Part shown: positions 13,595 to 21,090 of the stretch, in pieces
Position numbering within the stretch: position 1 is the first letter of the stretch
Layout of the letters: every line of letters begins with the position of its first letter
IMG/VR virus record: IMGVR_UViG_3300042383_000392
Location: 1 to 32,923 of that record
From: a virus
Direction: 5' to 3' (one strand)
DNA: 32,923 bases
The notes under the pieces: model-generated
Database searches by the model: none
Told to the model about the DNA's origin: nothing
Seen by the model: the letters and a program-made list of their open reading frames with translations, nothing else
Made by a program: the position numbers and the translations under genes

Positions 13595-13625
13595 TGGGGC
13601 GGGACCGTCAACCGCCCCACTTTTT
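13595..13625 (+). terminator. Intrinsic terminator after the signal-peptide gene block
   Basis: A perfect 8-bp stem (TGGGGCGG 13595-13602, CCGCCCCA 13612-13619) with a 9-base loop is followed by CTTTTT. With the terminator at 10809-10830 it brackets the three exported-protein genes. Confidence 0.85.
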
Positions 13626-13653
13626 CAACCCCTAACCGAACATAGAGGAAACT

Positions 13654-14214
13654 ATGGCATCTGAACAAGAGATTACACGCGAGATTCTGGCGCAGTTGAA
13701 CGACAACCGGGCGACCAATCAATTGCCCCTTGGCATCGATCAGTTGGACCTGATGCGCGGCAAGAACGGCGGCTATCCCCGCGATATGTACCACGCCACC
13801 CACCAGCCAATTCGCGTCACCAACCGCGACCAGGAGACGGCGATGGCCCAACGTGGCTACACGCGCAACTACATCAAGCACGCCTACCCCAAAACGATCT
13901 TTCGGCGCAACACGACGACCATCAAGCAGCGCATTGGTGAGACGAAGGAATACGAGGACGTGCCGAAGTTCACGGACTTTGTGGAGACTCGCGTGGTCCT
14001 CTCGGCTGAACACGAAAAGGCTTCGTTGGCGGAACGCGCCCCGCGCGGCTGTTCGGCGTGGGTGACGGATTACGCCACCTTGCCCCCGGTCAGCGATGAA
14101 ACCGTTGGCGACAAGGACGCCGAACTGATGCGGCTGCGCGGCAAGGTGGAAGCCCTCGAAGGCACGCCGGAGCCGCGCAAGCGGCGCGGCCAGCACGTCG
14201 AAGCGCAAGACTAA
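13654..14214 (+). CDS. Hypothetical protein at the head-tail junction of the gene order (186 aa)
   Basis: No known family is recognised. The product is charged and soluble. It contains a tyrosine-rich central part (GGYPRDMYHATHQPIRVTNR, then QRGYTRNYIKHAYPK), a FTDFVETRVV segment and a C-terminal helix (KDAELMRLRGKVEALE) that could be a coiled coil, ending in a basic tail. The start at 13654 has a good ribosome-binding site (AGAGGAAA). Its place between the coat block and the first gp4-like gene suggests a structural or assembly role, but this rests on context only. Confidence 0.6.
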   Translation: MASEQEITREILAQLNDNRATNQLPLGIDQLDLMRGKNGGYPRDMYHATHQPIRVTNRDQETAMAQRGYTRNYIKHAYPKTIFRRNTTTIKQRIGETKEYEDVPKFTDFVETRVVLSAEHEKASLAERAPRGCSAWVTDYATLPPVSDETVGDKDAELMRLRGKVEALEGTPEPRKRRGQHVEAQD

Positions 14215-14232
14215 CGAAAAAGGCCGGGACCA

Positions 14233-14952
14233 ATGCCCAACCCAATCTCACTCACGACCATGGCAACGGACGCACTCAGTTACTTGGGTGTGCTGGACGC
14301 TGGGGGCACCCCTTCCGCCACGGAAATAGCTCAGGCTCTCCGCACGGCGAACGACATGCTCGACAACATGTCCTCAGAGGAGTTGATGGTTCCGGCCCTT
14401 TCGTTGGAGACGTTCGCGCTGACCGCTGGCGTCAACTCCTATACCATCGGCTCTGCGCTGACGTGGAATACCACGCGGCCAATGGCGATTGAGGCGGCTG
14501 TCCACAATGTCGCCGTCTACACCGCTTCGCTAACGGCTCCTGTGCGGGTCGTCAATGGAGTTGAGTGGGCCAGCATCCCGAACCGGGATCAAAGCTCACC
14601 GCTGATTGAGGCTTTGTTCTATGACCGCGCCACCAGCAACGCCAAAGTCTATGTGTCGCCTATCCCGGTTGGCGGTACGATTCAGTTGACCATGTGGAAG
14701 GCGCTGACGCAATTCGCCGACGCTACGACGACCATCACGTTTCCCCCTGGCTACCTTCAACCCATCACCTACGCTCTCGCCATGGCACTCGCACCGCGCT
14801 ACGAAGTCGCCCCCAGCGATGTGCTGGTGAAGAACTACATGGACTCGATGGCGCGAATCCGCAACCTCAACGCTGCGCTCCTGGGCCGCAAGCCCCCGGC
14901 TGGGCAGACCGAAGCCGCCACCGCGCCCCCGTCGCAGATTCAGACGAACTAA
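14233..14952 (+). CDS. gp4-like tail accessory factor A (239 aa)
   Basis: P22 gp4 binds below the portal and closes the packaged head. The N-terminal region (TMATDALSYLGVLDAGGTPS, then AQALRTANDMLDNM) and the pattern YTIG, VEWASI, YDRATSN, LTMWKALTQFADATT and FPPGYLQPI...ALAPRYE are the usual layout of the gp4 family: a helical core with a beta insertion. It is longer than P22 gp4 (166 residues) because of the beta-rich middle. A second, clearly related gp4-like gene lies at 15312-16109. The next gene begins at the base directly after its stop codon. Confidence 0.78.
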   Translation: MPNPISLTTMATDALSYLGVLDAGGTPSATEIAQALRTANDMLDNMSSEELMVPALSLETFALTAGVNSYTIGSALTWNTTRPMAIEAAVHNVAVYTASLTAPVRVVNGVEWASIPNRDQSSPLIEALFYDRATSNAKVYVSPIPVGGTIQLTMWKALTQFADATTTITFPPGYLQPITYALAMALAPRYEVAPSDVLVKNYMDSMARIRNLNAALLGRKPPAGQTEAATAPPSQIQTN

Positions 14953-15312
14953 ATGACGTACCAATGGAAACAGGCCGAAGGTGTTTTGCTGCAAGGCGGC
15001 AAGGCTATCTCGCGCGGATACGCTGGCTCTCCGGGTCACGTCAATTCTACGGCCAGCGAGGCGTTGAAGAATAAAGGGCCTCTCCCGCGCGGCGGATATA
15101 CGATCACGCTCATCTACCCCAAGCACGCCAAGTTTGGGCCAGCCTGTTGTGTGCTTCAGCCTGACTCCACGAATAAGATGTTTGGCCGTTCCGCGTTCCT
15201 TATTCATGCCGATTCAATCAAGATCCCCGGAGCGGCATCTGAAGGGTGTATCATCCTCGACTACAAAACGCGCCTATTGTTCAAGGTTGGCGACCGAATC
15301 GAGGTCATCTAA
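14953..15312 (+). CDS. L,D-transpeptidase/DUF2778-like cell-wall enzyme (119 aa)
   Basis: The likely role is cleavage or cross-link exchange in peptidoglycan during DNA entry or lysis. The GPLPRGGYTI segment (42-51), the FLIHAD motif with His85, and the catalytic-type ASEGCI with Cys99 (95-100) follow the order of the L,D-transpeptidase fold as seen in DUF2778 and Tlde1-like proteins (G-P-x-P-x-G-x-Y, H-x-D, S-x-G-C). There is no signal peptide or membrane segment. It begins directly after gp4-like A and its stop overlaps the start of gp4-like B (TAATG), so it belongs to the tail-assembly group rather than a lysis cassette. I see no other peptidoglycan hydrolase in the window. Confidence 0.68.
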   Translation: MTYQWKQAEGVLLQGGKAISRGYAGSPGHVNSTASEALKNKGPLPRGGYTITLIYPKHAKFGPACCVLQPDSTNKMFGRSAFLIHADSIKIPGAASEGCIILDYKTRLLFKVGDRIEVI

Positions 15313-16109
15313 TGAGCATCCAATCCTATAGCGCCAACGAACTCGCCTATCAAGCGCTCCGCGATCTCGGGGCGCTGCGGGCTGGTCAGGGACCGTCCAC
15401 CGAAGTGCTGGGGGATATCTTCGTCGTCGCCAACCAGTTGATCGACTCGTGGTTGATCGATCAATTGCTAGTCTACGCCTACGTCCCCAACCAGTACGCG
15501 TTGAACGGGACTTCGATCACGTACACCATTGGTCCTGTGGGTGCTGACTTCACCGCGCCGCGTCCCACGGGCATCCAGGACGCCAATATCATCCTCAACA
15601 CGACATCGCCGGTCGTTCGCCAGCCTGTCAGCATCATCAATGTGGACCAGTGGGCCTCCATTCGCGTACAGAACCTTCAGCCAGCCATTCCGCTAGTGCT
15701 GTACTATGACGCCAACTTCAACCCGACGCTCGGATATGGCTCAATCAACCTTTGGCCGGGGCCGCAGGCGTCCTACATCCTCGAAATCTACACCTGGCAG
15801 CAGTTGACGGCGTTCGCCGATCAAACGACGGCTATCAAGTTCCCACCGGCATACGCGCAAGCGCTGCGAAAGTGCCTCGCCGTCGCCATCGCGCCCATGA
15901 TGTTGCTGTACGGCAAGGAAAACAACATCGTCGGCAGCGCAATCGACAAGGCTCTACCGCTCGTTCAGCAGCAAGCGCGTCTCGCCATGGCAACTTTGCG
16001 CAGCTACAACGCCAAAACGCCCGTTCTGAGCCTTGACCCGGCTTTCGATGCCGTCACCAACCGCACCGGCTTCAATTACATGACCGGCAACGCTGGGAGG
16101 GGCTGGTGA
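15312..16109 (+). CDS. gp4-like tail accessory factor B (265 aa)
   Basis: This shares the gp4-family pattern with the gene at 14233-14952: an N-terminal helical region (ELAYQALRDLGALRAGQGPS, then VANQLIDSWLIDQ), YTIG, VDQWASI, LYYD, TWQQLTAFADQTTAIKFPP, and ALRKCLAVAIAP. The C terminus (LDPAFDAVTNRTGFNYMTGN) is its own. ATG 15312, overlapping the upstream stop, was chosen over an in-frame start at 15246 that lies within the upstream gene. Two gp4-like proteins may form successive rings, or one may have taken a different tail role. Confidence 0.76.
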   Translation: MSIQSYSANELAYQALRDLGALRAGQGPSTEVLGDIFVVANQLIDSWLIDQLLVYAYVPNQYALNGTSITYTIGPVGADFTAPRPTGIQDANIILNTTSPVVRQPVSIINVDQWASIRVQNLQPAIPLVLYYDANFNPTLGYGSINLWPGPQASYILEIYTWQQLTAFADQTTAIKFPPAYAQALRKCLAVAIAPMMLLYGKENNIVGSAIDKALPLVQQQARLAMATLRSYNAKTPVLSLDPAFDAVTNRTGFNYMTGNAGRGW

Positions 16110-17572
16110 TGAAGACCATTGCAGTCCCCGGTTTTGGTGGTCCGACCTATCTCGCCGTTTCTCCTGTCATGGACGCCGAACGGGCTATCAATCTCTACCC
16201 GGAACCTGGCGGCGCGCACTCCAAAAGCCCCATGATGCTGGTAGGTCGCCCCGGGTTGCTCGACCCGGCGTTTTCGACGCTCTCGGTTGGTCCGGTTCGC
16301 GGGCTATTCGCTGGTGACGAGCGCATGTTCGCCGTCTCAAACAGCCGCTTTTATGAAGTTGCTAGTAGCGGTGCAATTGCCACTGATTTTGGCGTTATGG
16401 ACTTCGCGAGTACGCTTTCTCCGGTGCAAATCGTAGCGAACGGGACTCAGATCCTCGTTATGGACTTTGGCGCTGGCATCATCTACAACGCCAACACGAC
16501 CGGGCCATCCATGGATATCGTGTTTGCTGGGCGGGCGCTGGAATATCTCGATGGATTTTACATCGCAATTGACACAGCCGACGCAACTAAAGTCAGCGTC
16601 TCGGGTTTCCTCGACGGCACGACCTGGAACGCACTGGACACTGTGCAGGTGACGGGCGGGAGCGACTACAAAAACCAGCTTGCGGTCCTGAACGGCCAAT
16701 TGTGGATCTTTGGGCAGCAAACGACGGAAATCTGGTACAACGCGGGCAATCCACTGTTTCCGTTCGCCCGCGTCCCCGGCGCCACTCTCAACTTCGGCTG
16801 TCTCGCGCCGTTCTCGGTCGTCAAGTTTTACAACACGATCATGTGGCTGGGGTGCGACACCAACGGCGTCCTCCAGGTTTACATGACGCAGGGCACCAAT
16901 CCAATCCGCGTCTCTAACCCGGCCATCGAACAGCAGATCCTCGGAATCACGGCATCGAAGCCAGAGGGGATCATGGAGGAGATCGTCTACACCCGCGCAT
17001 ACGGCTACCAGGAGAACGGCCACACCTTTTATGTCCTTCTGACGTGCAACTCCTCTTGGACGCCCCAAGCGGCCTACGTTTACGACCTCACCACTGGCCT
17101 ATGGCATGAACGGCAGTATGAGGGAGCGTTCCCGGCGTGCTTTGCCAACATTCCCGGTATCCTATTCTCGACTTCCCCCGGTTACGTCGGGGATGCCAAG
17201 AGCGGCAACATCTACCACCAGGGGCAGGGCTACCCGTCCGACGCTGGAACGGCGATCACCTACACCCGCACGTTCCCCACGGCGTCCGACCGTCAACACC
17301 AGATCAAGTATCCACTCCTGCAACTCGATGCCGACATGGGCACCGCCACGGCAGAACTTGAGTGGTCAAACGATGGCGGCAAGACGTTCCCATTCTCCCG
17401 CGCCGCGATCTCGCCCAGCGCCGAAACTTCGCAGGGCAACGCGCCGCGCTACATGTGGCGGCAGTTGGGCATGGGGCGGCAACGGACGTTCCGCATCAAG
17501 ACCACCTCCAGCACTGAGCTGGTACGCTACATTAACGCCTACATGGGTGTCGCACCGGGGACTGAGCAATGA
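16109..17572 (+). CDS. gp10-like tail hub / packaged DNA stabilisation protein (487 aa)
   Basis: P22 gp10 forms the hexameric hub under gp4 to which the tail needle and spikes bind. The N terminus (IAVPGFGGPTYLAVSPV, then ERAINLYPEPG, RPGLL) is the recognisable start of this family, and the long beta-propeller-like body with GQQTTEIWYNAG and the C-terminal RTFRIKTTSSTELVRYI fit as well. Length is close to P22 gp10 (472). ATG 16109 was chosen for its GGAGGGG ribosome-binding site at six bases; a GTG one codon upstream is possible. It overlaps the stop of gp4-like B and the start of the collar-domain gene (ATGA). Confidence 0.85.
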   Translation: MKTIAVPGFGGPTYLAVSPVMDAERAINLYPEPGGAHSKSPMMLVGRPGLLDPAFSTLSVGPVRGLFAGDERMFAVSNSRFYEVASSGAIATDFGVMDFASTLSPVQIVANGTQILVMDFGAGIIYNANTTGPSMDIVFAGRALEYLDGFYIAIDTADATKVSVSGFLDGTTWNALDTVQVTGGSDYKNQLAVLNGQLWIFGQQTTEIWYNAGNPLFPFARVPGATLNFGCLAPFSVVKFYNTIMWLGCDTNGVLQVYMTQGTNPIRVSNPAIEQQILGITASKPEGIMEEIVYTRAYGYQENGHTFYVLLTCNSSWTPQAAYVYDLTTGLWHERQYEGAFPACFANIPGILFSTSPGYVGDAKSGNIYHQGQGYPSDAGTAITYTRTFPTASDRQHQIKYPLLQLDADMGTATAELEWSNDGGKTFPFSRAAISPSAETSQGNAPRYMWRQLGMGRQRTFRIKTTSSTELVRYINAYMGVAPGTEQ

Positions 17573-18510
17573 GCGTATCCCCCAATATCAACGTCGGTTT
17601 GCCCCCAATCCAATCGCCGATCACGGCGGGACAGGGCGGGCAGAACGGCGTCCCGTTCAACCAACGCCCCGCAAATCCGATGCCCGCTGGCGTCCTGACT
17701 TCGGCGTGGTCTGGCTGGTTCAACCAATTGGGAAAACTTGCTGCGCAACTTCCGACGATCTCCGGTGTTGCTGCGTCGATGGTGCCGACTGGCGGCGGCG
17801 CGGCGACCACCGACTACACCCCGGACGCATGGCAGCGGTTCATCTACTTCCAGACCGATACCGGACTTGCCTACATCTCGCGCATCGTCTCGAATACGTG
17901 GGAGTGGACGTACTTCTCAGGCGCGGCGACGGTGGCGCTGCTGGCCGATCTCCCTACCACGCTGGGCGTCAATGATACCGGAGCGATCTACTACGAACTG
18001 GAGTACAACCACGCTTACCAGTGGTCTGGCAGCGCATGGCGGTTCCTCCCAGGCGATTCGGGGGCGGGCTACATCGTCGCTGGCACCACGGCACCCATCG
18101 GCGGCGCGTGGGTGCTGTGTGACGGCGCAACGGCTGACATCTCGCAGGGTGACGGAACCATCGCCACGGTCACCACGCCGAACCTTAACTCCAGCGGATT
18201 CAGTAGCGGCCCAGTGCTAATTGGCGGCGGCGGTACCGGGTTTCAAGCGGCCACGGCTCCATCGTGGGAAGCGGCGGCAAAGACCGACGACGAATCAGCA
18301 CACACGCACGCCATCACGGCCACGGTCACCGTTCAAAGCGGCACGGGCGCAGCTCCAGCGGCTACTGGCAACACCGGAGCAGGAACGGCGCACAGCCACA
18401 CGCTTTCAGACGCAAACGCCAAGCTGAAAAAGCCGTCCGATGGCGCGGACGCAACACACGGAGGCGGTATGCCGGACAGATTCTACTTGAATTGGTACAT
18501 GAGGCAATAA
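17569..18510 (+). CDS. Tail fibre with phage collar domain (313 aa)
   Basis: The C-terminal half (about 165-313) is a phage tail-collar domain: GTTAPIGGAWVLCDGATADI (172-191), a glycine-rich turn, His-x-His pairs at 245-247 and 275-277 (often metal-binding in such fibres), and the closing PDRFYLNWYMRQ. The N-terminal part is Pro/Gly-rich and then beta-structured (WEWTYFSGAATVALLADLPT). It likely serves as a fibre or needle-type appendage contacting the host. Its start overlaps the hub gene stop, matching the place of accessory tail genes in P22-like phages. Confidence 0.78.
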   Translation: MSVSPNINVGLPPIQSPITAGQGGQNGVPFNQRPANPMPAGVLTSAWSGWFNQLGKLAAQLPTISGVAASMVPTGGGAATTDYTPDAWQRFIYFQTDTGLAYISRIVSNTWEWTYFSGAATVALLADLPTTLGVNDTGAIYYELEYNHAYQWSGSAWRFLPGDSGAGYIVAGTTAPIGGAWVLCDGATADISQGDGTIATVTTPNLNSSGFSSGPVLIGGGGTGFQAATAPSWEAAAKTDDESAHTHAITATVTVQSGTGAAPAATGNTGAGTAHSHTLSDANAKLKKPSDGADATHGGGMPDRFYLNWYMRQ

Positions 18511-18511
18511 G

Positions 18512-19573
18512 ATGGCATCCTTCATTCCCTTTATCGGACCAGCGACCAGCCTCCTGCAATCTATTCTCGGATTTGGGAGTGCTGGCAAAGCGTCAGAGCA
18601 AATCGCAGCAGCCAATCAGGCGGCGATGGGCGGAGTTCTTGGGGCATCACAGACCGGGCAAGCCGGGGTGTCCAATGCGGCCACACAGGGCATCCAAGGC
18701 GTAGAAGCGGCCAGCCAGACCGGGCAAGCTGGAGTCAATGACGCTTTCGCCCAAGGGTCCAACAATCTCAACGCGGCGGGTGGGCAGGCTATCGGTGCGG
18801 TGAACAACGCCACCGGGACGGCCAACGCCACGCTGGCCGACATGCTCGGGACACAGACAGCGGCGATCAATCCGTATTTGCAAGCGGGACAGACCGGGCT
18901 GACCAACCTGCAAACGCTCGTCGGTGGTCCTGGCTTCACTTTCAATTACGACGACTTCCAGAACGATCCTGCCTATCAATTCCAGTTGCAAAGCGGGGCG
19001 CGGGCGATCCAGAACGCGGGCGCGGCGCGGGGCCTCGGTTCCAGCGGTTCAACGCTGGCCGAACTGACCAAATACGGTCAGGGCGTAGCGGCCACGCACT
19101 ATCAGGACGCCTTCAACCGGGCGCGGGACTCGTTTAATACCAACTTCAGCACCGGGCTTGCCGGAAATCAGGCGCTCATCGGCGCAGGAACGACCGGGCT
19201 CGGCCAGTTCAACGCAGCGCAGGCCAACGCTGGCACCCAGATCGCCCAGAACACGATCAACGCAGGCAAGTACGAAGGCGACACCACCACGAACATCGCT
19301 TCTTTGTTGGCGTCGTTGGGATTGGACGCTTCAAAGTTCAACTCACAAACGGGCATGACCGGGGCACTCGCCAACAGCGCCACCGGACTACAGTCGGCCA
19401 TCGTCAACAGTAATACGGGGATGAACGCGGCAAACAGCGCCGGAAACTTCGCGGTAGGAGGAGCCAACGCGCGGGCGTCCGGTACACTTGGGCAAAGTTC
19501 GGCGCTGGGCGAGGGTATTTCGAGCATTGGCGATATTCTTGCCGCGTATCTCGGGAAAGGTAATAAGCCGTAA
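18512..19573 (+). CDS. Ejection (DNA transfer) protein, gp7/p32-like (353 aa)
   Basis: Internal virion proteins of this type leave the capsid before DNA and form a channel across the host envelope. A hydrophobic N terminus (SFIPFIGPATSLLQSILGFG) and the diagnostic block NDPAYQFQLQSGARAIQ...ARGLGSSGSTL...YGQG...YQDAFNR (about 151-203) match DNA transfer proteins of P22-like podophages. An Ala/Asn/Gly-rich helical repeat region surrounds it, with the motif ASQTGQAGV present twice (residues 45-53 and 67-75). The start is one base after the collar gene stop, and the stop overlaps the next start. Confidence 0.75.
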   Translation: MASFIPFIGPATSLLQSILGFGSAGKASEQIAAANQAAMGGVLGASQTGQAGVSNAATQGIQGVEAASQTGQAGVNDAFAQGSNNLNAAGGQAIGAVNNATGTANATLADMLGTQTAAINPYLQAGQTGLTNLQTLVGGPGFTFNYDDFQNDPAYQFQLQSGARAIQNAGAARGLGSSGSTLAELTKYGQGVAATHYQDAFNRARDSFNTNFSTGLAGNQALIGAGTTGLGQFNAAQANAGTQIAQNTINAGKYEGDTTTNIASLLASLGLDASKFNSQTGMTGALANSATGLQSAIVNSNTGMNAANSAGNFAVGGANARASGTLGQSSALGEGISSIGDILAAYLGKGNKP

Positions 19574-21090
19574 TGGGAACACCAGCCTCTCTACTTGACC
19601 TGATCGCCCGTGGAGGATCAATGGAAGTTGGTCGCGGCAATCGGTTACGCGATTCTGAAATGGCCGCAAACGCCGCAAGGATCAGACAAGCCGAAGCGGC
19701 CACTCGCAATGCCGACGCGGAAACCGAAAAAGCCATGATCGAAGCCGACGCCATGCGGCAGGCGCAGGCCGATCAGCAGGTGTTTTCGGAAGCGTTCAAG
19801 CACTCGGCGAATCCGAAGCACATCGACGCCTACATCCGTGCCAACGCTTCCGGCAGTGGTATCAATGCGTGGCAGAAAGCCTCTGACGAACACCAGAAAA
19901 GCCTTCTGGAGATGGATGAAAAGCGCCGCAAGGGAGAGGCCGACAAGGCCGAACAGATCGGATCAATAGTTTCCTCGGTTATGACATTGCCACCGGAAAA
20001 ACGCGCGGCTGCATGGGCCCAGCAGGTTATTCCGGCCATTCAACAGGTGGACCCAGCCGTCAAGATTTCTCCAGACTATGACGAGGGGTCTATCCCCGTC
20101 ATGTTGGGAAAATTGCGGTACACCAAAGCGGCGGCGGAGCAGGCTGACGCTATTGCTAAGGCAAAAAAGCAGGAAGTTGACATCGCCAACGCGCGGCAAG
20201 AAGGCGTCCGCAAAAGCACAGAAGCGTTCATGCAGGCCGTCAGCGCCGATCCGACGCAGGAAGGTCTGAATCAAGCCCTTGAACTATACCCGGAGATGAA
20301 AGGCAAGGTTCCATCCTATCCGGGAGCGTGGATGACGCGTGGCGGGATGATGACTGTTCCTGTGAAGGACCGCGCCAAAGCAGAGATGGACGCTCGGACG
20401 CTGAAGGGTACCGACGAGTTCGGCGTACCGAAGCTGGACCGCGACAAGCTGGCGCTTGAAACCGCAGCCAAGCAGGAGATGGCACGTCACAACCGACAGA
20501 TGGAAGGGCTACAGGCCAGCGCATCACGCATCGCTCAAGCCAATTCCGGAGTGCAGCGCGAGGGGATGCTCCGCGACGACTTCGCCAAGGAGTCTAAGAA
20601 GTTCGTTTCAGTGCGAGATGCATACGGAAAGATTCAGCAGGCTGTGCAGGAGCCATCGGCAGCGGCTGATATCTCCGTTATTTTCGGCTTTATGCGAATG
20701 CAAGACCCGGATTCGACGGTTCGTGAAGGTGAACAGGCCACAGCAGCGAATGCAGGCGGAATCCCGGAACGGGTGAGGGCGATGTACAATCGCGCTTTGA
20801 ATGGAGAACGGCTTGCGCCTGAAATGCGAGCAGACTTTGCACGACAGGCCAACCGTATGTATTCTCAGGCTGAAAAAGATCACTCGAAAATTGAGACATT
20901 CTACAGTGACACGGCGAAGCGCTACGGGATGGACCCGAAGCAGGTTCTACCCGACTATCGCACCACTTTCGAGGCTCCAAAGCCTGCCGGGAGCGGAAAA
21001 TTCGTGGTGACAGATCCGGCTGGCGGGAAACATGCATTTGAAACGCAGGCGCAAGCCGACGCCTTCAAGAAAGCCGCAGGTATCCGATAA
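19573..21090 (+). CDS. Probable second ejection protein (505 aa)
   Basis: The protein is almost entirely helical and charged, rich in Ala, Lys, Glu and Gln (for example RIRQAEAATRNADAETEKAM at 36-55), without Cys, membrane segments or known enzymatic motifs. Composition, size and position between two other ejection-like genes fit the gp20/gp16 class of internal virion proteins. I do not see direct sequence matches. It overlaps both neighbours by one base (TAATG), so the three are coupled. Confidence 0.55.
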   Translation: MGTPASLLDLIARGGSMEVGRGNRLRDSEMAANAARIRQAEAATRNADAETEKAMIEADAMRQAQADQQVFSEAFKHSANPKHIDAYIRANASGSGINAWQKASDEHQKSLLEMDEKRRKGEADKAEQIGSIVSSVMTLPPEKRAAAWAQQVIPAIQQVDPAVKISPDYDEGSIPVMLGKLRYTKAAAEQADAIAKAKKQEVDIANARQEGVRKSTEAFMQAVSADPTQEGLNQALELYPEMKGKVPSYPGAWMTRGGMMTVPVKDRAKAEMDARTLKGTDEFGVPKLDRDKLALETAAKQEMARHNRQMEGLQASASRIAQANSGVQREGMLRDDFAKESKKFVSVRDAYGKIQQAVQEPSAAADISVIFGFMRMQDPDSTVREGEQATAANAGGIPERVRAMYNRALNGERLAPEMRADFARQANRMYSQAEKDHSKIETFYSDTAKRYGMDPKQVLPDYRTTFEAPKPAGSGKFVVTDPAGGKHAFETQAQADAFKKAAGIR

